Under the pieces are notes generated by a model. It made no database searches, was not told the origin of the DNA, and saw only the letters and a program-made list of their open reading frames with translations. This document shows positions 13,229 through 17,411 of a DNA stretch of 17,411 nucleotides, in pieces (the stretch's first letter is position 1; every line of letters starts with the position of its first letter). A program made the position numbers and the translations under genes. This stretch comes from an uncultured Moraxella sp. (GTDB lineage: Bacteria > Pseudomonadota > Gammaproteobacteria > Pseudomonadales > Moraxellaceae), in NCBI GenBank assembly GCA_916720335.1, contig CAKAQU010000024.1, forward strand, positions 1-17,411. Direction: 5' to 3'.

Positions 13229-14911
13229 ATGGACATCAAACATTCTATCTTCACAATTTTACCCAAAGAACCTTTAGCAATCAGCCTGCTTTTGGCAAAA
13301 CAATTACAAAATAGTTTGCAAAGATTGGGGGCAACCGCCAATATTGCAAACAGTGATTATAATCAAGATGGTATTTTTGTTGTGATTGGTCATCAGCAGC
13401 AAATGGATAAAACAAATACCATTTACCTAAATTATCAAACACTGGACAATCAGCTTTTTGACAACTTAGATTATTTAACAAAGATTTTAACGCCTAAAAA
13501 TCATCACAATCAATCACAATCAGTTAATCAAGATAAGCCGCTTAACATTGTTGCGGTTACTGCGTGCCCAACGGGTGTTGCTCATACATTTATGTCGGCT
13601 GAAGCAATTGAAAATTATGCAAAAGCCAAAGGTTGGCAAATCAAAGTAGAAACCCGCGGTCAAGTGGGAGCGGGCAATATTATTACACCCGAAGAAGTCG
13701 CGGCAGCCGATTTGGTCTTTGTGGCAGCAGATATTGACGTGGATTTGACTAAATTTGCTGGCAAAAAAATATACAAAACTTCAACTGGGCTAGCACTTAA
13801 AAAAACTGAACAAGAATTTAATAAAGCCTTAGAAACCGCCAGCACCTACCAAAATCACGCCCAAGCCCAAACAGATGACCAAACCCAAGAGAAAAAAGGC
13901 ATTTATCAACATTTAATGACAGGTGTGTCTCACATGTTACCTTTGGTGGTGGCAGGTGGGCTATTAATTGCCATGTCGTTTATGTTTGGTGTGGAAGCCT
14001 TTAAAGACGAGGCAATTGCTTTTGGCCTACCTAAGGCGTTGATGGATGTTGGTGGTGGCGCAGCATTTCATTTAATGATTGCAGTATTTGCAGGTTATGT
14101 CGCATATTCCATTGCTGATAGACCAGGACTTGCAGTTGGCTTGACAGGAGGTATGCTGGCAACAACGGCAGGAGCTGGCATTTTAGGCGGTATTATTGCC
14201 GGATTTTTAGCAGGATATACGGTTAAATTTTTAAATAATACAATTCATCTGCCTGCTGGTTTGACGTCATTAAAACCCATTTTGATTTTGCCACTATTGG
14301 GTACGTTATTGGTTGGTTTATCTATGGTGTATATTATCAATCCGCCTGTAGCTGCTTTGATGGAAGCCTTAAAAAATTGGCTAACCAGCATGGGTGAAAT
14401 GAACGCTGTAATTTTAGGATTGATTATTGGTGCTATGATGTGCACGGATATGGGCGGCCCTGTCAATAAAGCTGCCTATACGTTTTCAGTGGGAATGATT
14501 GCATCCGGTGTTTATACGCCGATTGCTGCGGCGATGGCGGCAGGTATGGTTCCACCAATTGGCATGGCAATTGCTACCTGGATTGCTAGACGTAAATTTA
14601 ATGAAAACCAAAAAAATGCTGGCAAAGCATCGTTTGTTTTAGGACTGTGTTTTATTTCTGAAGGCGCATTGCCCTTTGTAGCAGCCGACCCTGCTCGAGT
14701 CATTATTTCATCAGTTATTGGCGGAGCGTTAGCAGGCGCAATTTGTATGGGTTTTGGTATCGCCTTACAAGCACCACACGGCGGATTGTTTGTCATTCCT
14801 TTTGTATCTAAACCAATATTGTATTTATCTGCAATTGCTATTGGTTCATTAACGACAGGCGGTCTATATGCAATGTTAAGAAAGGCACAAAATCCCACGA
14901 TTTCTGCTTAA
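13229..14911 (+). CDS. fruA: PTS fructose transporter, EIIB'-EIIB-EIIC
   Basis: Inner-membrane permease that imports fructose and phosphorylates it to fructose-1-phosphate. It has 560 residues, close to E. coli FruA. Residues about 1-95 form a degenerate EIIB' domain without the active cysteine. Residues about 105-205 form the active EIIB, with phospho-Cys113 in VTACPTGVAHTFMSAEAI. Residues about 222-555 form the EIIC membrane domain with many hydrophobic segments and the conserved DRPG (297-300), DMGGPVNKAAYTF (from 407) and EGALPFVAADPARVI. A polar, glutamine-rich linker (about 205-222) joins EIIB to EIIC. TAGG lies eight bases before the ATG. It is the last gene of fruBKA and is followed by a terminator. 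Phosphate comes from FruB. Confidence 0.97.
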   Translation: MDIKHSIFTILPKEPLAISLLLAKQLQNSLQRLGATANIANSDYNQDGIFVVIGHQQQMDKTNTIYLNYQTLDNQLFDNLDYLTKILTPKNHHNQSQSVNQDKPLNIVAVTACPTGVAHTFMSAEAIENYAKAKGWQIKVETRGQVGAGNIITPEEVAAADLVFVAADIDVDLTKFAGKKIYKTSTGLALKKTEQEFNKALETASTYQNHAQAQTDDQTQEKKGIYQHLMTGVSHMLPLVVAGGLLIAMSFMFGVEAFKDEAIAFGLPKALMDVGGGAAFHLMIAVFAGYVAYSIADRPGLAVGLTGGMLATTAGAGILGGIIAGFLAGYTVKFLNNTIHLPAGLTSLKPILILPLLGTLLVGLSMVYIINPPVAALMEALKNWLTSMGEMNAVILGLIIGAMMCTDMGGPVNKAAYTFSVGMIASGVYTPIAAAMAAGMVPPIGMAIATWIARRKFNENQKNAGKASFVLGLCFISEGALPFVAADPARVIISSVIGGALAGAICMGFGIALQAPHGGLFVIPFVSKPILYLSAIAIGSLTTGGLYAMLRKAQNPTISA

Positions 14912-14955
14912 AAATGTAACTTGTCGGTAATTTTCTACTGTTTGTCTGTAAAAAT

Positions 14956-15010
14956 TTGCCCAAACTTAATTGTTGATTGTGAAAAATCCATTAATGTTTG
15001 GGTAATTTTT
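14956..15010 (+). terminator. Terminator of the fructose operon, abutting the next promoter
   Basis: TTGCCCAAACTTAAT (14956-14970) pairs with ATTAATGTTTGGGTAA (14990-15005), about 15 pairs with one bulge and one G-U, followed by TTTTT (15006-15010). The 19-base loop contains a small GATT/AATC stem. The T-tract's last base is the T of the downstream TGn extended -10, so terminator and promoter are fused end to end. Confidence 0.75.
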
Positions 15011-15018
15011 GCTATAAT
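15010..15018 (+). promoter_or_regulatory. Extended -10 promoter for the membrane coiled-coil gene
   Basis: TGCTATAAT is a perfect extended -10 element (TGn plus TATAAT). The -35 region (around TTAATG, 14991-14996) is weak, which extended -10 promoters tolerate. Predicted start is near 15025. This rules out the upstream in-frame ATG at 14998 as the translation start. Confidence 0.7.
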
Positions 15019-15048
15019 GTGGCAAATTCACAATTGAGCAATAAATAC

Positions 15049-15786
15049 ATGAGTATGACTAAGTTTCATTTTTATCATCAACGTGGCTCTACACAGCAAA
15101 TTTTTGTTTTGTTTGCAGGTGTGGTGATATTTGTGGCGATTGTGATGGCGGTATTTGGCTATCACATAGGTCAAAAGCAAGGTATGCGCAGTGCCATTAA
15201 TGAAGCAGTAGAAGAAAAAATGGAAGCAGAAAATCAGGCTGACTTGGCACAAGAAACCGCATTAAAACAAAAATTAGAAACTGCAATTCAAGAGCGTGAT
15301 ATTGGACTAAAAAATATTCAATCATTGCATGAGCAAAATGAGTCTATCAAAACAACCAACTTGCAATTAGAACAGTTAAACACCATGTTATTACAAAGTG
15401 TGGCAAAACAAGGTGGCGTGCCATTAAAGGTGTTGGCATCTGAAATCGTTTCCATGCCTGATCGAACGTTTGAATATCGTTTTGATGTAGCGATGGTGGA
15501 TAAATCAGGGCAATCAGTAACCATGATGCCAAAAATTACCCTACTTAATGCTACAAATATGGTGGAAATTCCTGTTAAGCCAGCAACTTACAGTATTAAG
15601 GGTATTGCTCATATTCGTGGACGTTTTGTAATGCCTGAGGGATTTGAACCTAAACAAATCAAGTTGGATTTAAAAGCTGGTTCAGAAGATACAGAGCAAC
15701 TTTATAATTGGCAAGTGGGTAAAGTGGTTAGCATGCCTGATGGTGTTAATGAAAAAGAACTCAGTGCCAGACCAATTGGTCAATAA
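15049..15786 (+). CDS. Single-pass inner-membrane protein with periplasmic coiled coil, function unknown
   Basis: A 245-residue protein I cannot assign to a characterised family. It begins with about 17 mostly polar residues including several His and Lys, then one clear membrane segment (about 18-40, IFVLFAGVVIFVAIVMAVFG). A charged helical region (about 43-120), rich in Glu, Gln, Leu and Ala, follows and should form a coiled coil. The C-terminal part (about 125-235) has alternating strands (YRFDVAMV, VTMMPKITLL, GRFVMPEGFEPKQIKLDL) that suggest a small beta domain. The topology, cytoplasmic N-terminus and periplasmic bulk, is inferred. It resembles in outline the uncharacterised DUF6776 proteins of gammaproteobacteria, from memory and unverified. 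It has its own promoter and terminator. The start at 15049 is forced by the promoter position; ATG 15055 is an alternative. Confidence 0.85.
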   Translation: MSMTKFHFYHQRGSTQQIFVLFAGVVIFVAIVMAVFGYHIGQKQGMRSAINEAVEEKMEAENQADLAQETALKQKLETAIQERDIGLKNIQSLHEQNESIKTTNLQLEQLNTMLLQSVAKQGGVPLKVLASEIVSMPDRTFEYRFDVAMVDKSGQSVTMMPKITLLNATNMVEIPVKPATYSIKGIAHIRGRFVMPEGFEPKQIKLDLKAGSEDTEQLYNWQVGKVVSMPDGVNEKELSARPIGQ

Positions 15787-15793
15787 TTTAAAT

Positions 15794-15817
15794 AACCTGC
15801 TTTTGCAGGTTTTGTTT
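15794..15817 (+). terminator. Intrinsic terminator between the membrane protein gene and clpS
   Basis: AACCTGC (15794-15800), loop TTTT, GCAGGTT (15805-15811), then TTGTTTG. A compact seven-pair stem with a T-rich tail. It begins eight bases after the upstream stop codon. Confidence 0.75.
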
Positions 15818-15838
15818 GTCGCTTGGTAGTGTTAATTT

Positions 15839-16162
15839 ATGTCAAACGAACATTTTTTTGATGATGATATTGATGTTTTAACTGTTAAACCTCAAACTAT
15901 GCCTAAAGAACCCGTGTTGTATGCGGTAATTATGCACAACGATGATTATACAACCATGGACTTTGTGGTCAATGTGTTGTTAGATTTTTTTGATTATACA
16001 ACAGATAAAGCTGTGATGGTTATGCTGCAAATACATAATCAAGGGCAGGCAGTGATAGCAACTTATCCAAAAGAAATTGCTGAGATGAAAGTAACCAAAG
16101 TTTTGGAACTTGCCGAAGCCTGTGATTTTCCTTTATTGGTTACCCTAAAAAAACTGTTATAA
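15839..16162 (+). CDS. clpS: ATP-dependent Clp protease adaptor ClpS
   Basis: Adaptor that recognises N-degron substrates (Leu, Phe, Tyr, Trp at the N-terminus) and hands them to ClpA for degradation by ClpAP. It has 107 residues, the usual size. The residues that form the N-end pocket in E. coli ClpS fall at identical numbers here: Asn34, Asp35, Asp36, Thr38 and Met40 in HNDDYTTM, His66 in LQIHNQG and Leu99 near the end. Position 65 is Ile rather than Val. A flexible acidic N-terminal tail of about 20 residues, needed for delivery, is present. The ribosome site is weak (GGTAG about 10 bases upstream). The gene sits only 22 bases after the preceding terminator and I see no convincing promoter for it. 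clpA starts six bases after its stop, so translation is probably coupled. Confidence 0.97.
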   Translation: MSNEHFFDDDIDVLTVKPQTMPKEPVLYAVIMHNDDYTTMDFVVNVLLDFFDYTTDKAVMVMLQIHNQGQAVIATYPKEIAEMKVTKVLELAEACDFPLLVTLKKLL

Positions 16163-16168
16163 GCGACG

Positions 16169-17411
16169 ATGATGTTTAGTAAAGAATTTGAAGAAACTCG
16201 CCAATTTATTGAGCAATTTGCCATTTCTAGTAACCATGAATTTGTTACTATTGAGCATTTGTTGCTTGGGCTGATTGATGATGATGATGCCAAAGTAGTA
16301 CTACAAGCTTGCGAAGTTGATTTGTTGCTCGTTAAAGAAGAACTGATGGCATATATTGAAGCCTATGTTCCAAAAAATAGTAAGAAATTGCCAACTACCT
16401 CCAAAGCGTTCTTGCGCGTGCTGCAAAGGGCAATTTGGCACAATCAGACCAACGGTGAAAACCGTCCAATTACTGGTGTGGATGTTCTGGTTGCAATGTT
16501 TAAAGAAAAAGATTCCCATGCAGTTTCTTTGCTAAATGCTCAAGGCGTGTCAGGATTGGTTGTTCAGCGTTATTTATCTCATGAACAAGAAGAAAATGAC
16601 CCATCTGATGAAGAAAGCAATCAAACCACTGATAAGTCTGCCAAGCAAAACGCCTTAACCAGTTGGACTCAAAATCTAAATGAGCGCGCCAAAAAAGGAT
16701 TGACTGACCCTTTGATTGGACGGACGAGCGAAATTGAACGCACGGCGCAGATTTTATGTCGCCGCCGTAAAAATAATCCGTTATTAGTTGGCGACCCTGG
16801 CGTTGGTAAAACAGCCATTGCTGAAGGATTAGCATGGCTAATTGTCAATGGAAAGGCTCCAGAAGCCTTATCGGATGTGGTAATTTATAGCTTGGATATT
16901 GGGTCATTGATTTCGGGGACAAAATACCGAGGTGATTTTGAAAAACGTATTAAAGAGTTATTACTTGCGATAAAAAAACAGCCCAATGCCGTTTTATTCA
17001 TTGATGAAATTCACACCATCATTGGGGCGGGTACAAGTATGAATAGCAGTATGGATGTATCCAATCTGATTAAACCTGCACTGGCAAATGGCGAATTAAG
17101 ATGTATCGGCTCAACAACATTTGTTGAGTACCGCCAATTTTTTGAAAAAGACCATGCCTTATCAAGGCGATTTCAAAAAATAGATGTGAAAGAACCCAGT
17201 ATTAAAGACGCCATTGAGATTTTACAGGGGTTAAAAGAGCAGTATGAAAATTTTCATCGAGTGCATTATACTGAAGACGCCATCACAGCAGCGGTAGAGT
17301 TGTCTGCAAAACATATTAATGACCGTTTTTTACCAGATAAAGCTATTGATGTAATTGATGAAGCTGGAGCAAATACCAAACTTTATATTAAAACTGCTCA
17401 AAATACTGAAA
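16169..17411 (+). CDS. clpA: ATP-dependent Clp protease ATP-binding subunit ClpA (N-terminal part; runs off the window)
   Basis: AAA+ unfoldase of the ClpAP protease. The frame opens at ATG 16169 (a second ATG follows at once) and is still open at the window edge after 414 codons, a little over half a normal ClpA. Residues about 1-145 form the N-terminal Clp_N repeat domain that binds ClpS (NHEFVTIEHLLLGLID). An acidic linker (about 135-170) precedes the first AAA+ domain, D1. D1 has Walker A GDPGVGKT (Lys214), Walker B VLFIDEIH (Glu280) and the pore-type segment KYRGDFEKR. The FLPDKAIDVIDEAG motif near the edge is typical of the D1 small subdomain. No strong ribosome site is present; it starts six bases after clpS, consistent with translational coupling. 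D2 and the ClpP-binding loop lie beyond the window. Confidence 0.96.
   Translation, partial: MMFSKEFEETRQFIEQFAISSNHEFVTIEHLLLGLIDDDDAKVVLQACEVDLLLVKEELMAYIEAYVPKNSKKLPTTSKAFLRVLQRAIWHNQTNGENRPITGVDVLVAMFKEKDSHAVSLLNAQGVSGLVVQRYLSHEQEENDPSDEESNQTTDKSAKQNALTSWTQNLNERAKKGLTDPLIGRTSEIERTAQILCRRRKNNPLLVGDPGVGKTAIAEGLAWLIVNGKAPEALSDVVIYSLDIGSLISGTKYRGDFEKRIKELLLAIKKQPNAVLFIDEIHTIIGAGTSMNSSMDVSNLIKPALANGELRCIGSTTFVEYRQFFEKDHALSRRFQKIDVKEPSIKDAIEILQGLKEQYENFHRVHYTEDAITAAVELSAKHINDRFLPDKAIDVIDEAGANTKLYIKTAQNTE

Noticed and set aside
14512..14898. A 128-codon minus-strand open frame inside fruA
   Set aside because: Antisense to the EIIC membrane domain, rich in Pro/Ala as expected from reversed Gly/Ala codons. 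No independent evidence.
15803..15832. A clpS promoter from TTGCAG and TAGTGT
   Set aside because: The -10 matches poorly and the transcript would start at the ATG. It also overlaps the upstream terminator hairpin.
16500..16835. A 111-codon minus-strand open frame opposite clpA
   Set aside because: The plus strand encodes clear ClpA, including Walker A, so this is a shadow frame.

Overview
The window is ordinary bacterial chromosome from an AT-rich gammaproteobacterium, most likely Moraxellaceae (Moraxella, Psychrobacter or Acinetobacter). This rests on the CarA, CarB, GreA and ClpS sequence style, the three-domain FruB (EIIA-HPr-enzyme I) and the low GC by eye. The genus is inference. No rRNA, tRNA, CRISPR array, insertion sequence or prophage was seen.

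Layout, left to right: (1) the start of alaS on the minus strand, leaving the window at base 1. (2) An AT-rich divergent intergenic region (682-1060) with three inverted repeats and one plausible promoter. (3) tatD. (4) A car locus consisting of a leader with a possible 19-residue peptide and attenuator, carA, an Mrr-type type IV restriction endonuclease gene, a PhzF-family gene and carB, ending at a strong terminator. (5) greA with its own terminator. (6) The fructose PTS operon fruB-fruK-fruA, preceded by a promoter flanked by two 13-base palindromes and closed by a terminator whose T-tract runs into the extended -10 of the next gene. (7) A single-pass membrane coiled-coil protein of unknown function with its own terminator. 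(8) clpS and the first part of clpA, which runs off the right edge.

How the genes work together: CarA and CarB make carbamoyl phosphate for pyrimidines and arginine. FruA imports fructose as fructose-1-phosphate using phosphate relayed inside FruB, and FruK converts it to fructose-1,6-bisphosphate. ClpS delivers N-degron substrates to ClpA (with ClpP, not in the window). GreA rescues backtracked RNA polymerase.

Two points deserve attention. The carA leader looks like a translation-linked transcription attenuator. The carA-carB pair is interrupted by an apparently intact DNA-modification-dependent nuclease gene and a PhzF-family gene. I did not find a convincing wholly new system. Most genes are well-known housekeeping families, and the novelty lies in arrangement and in non-coding elements.
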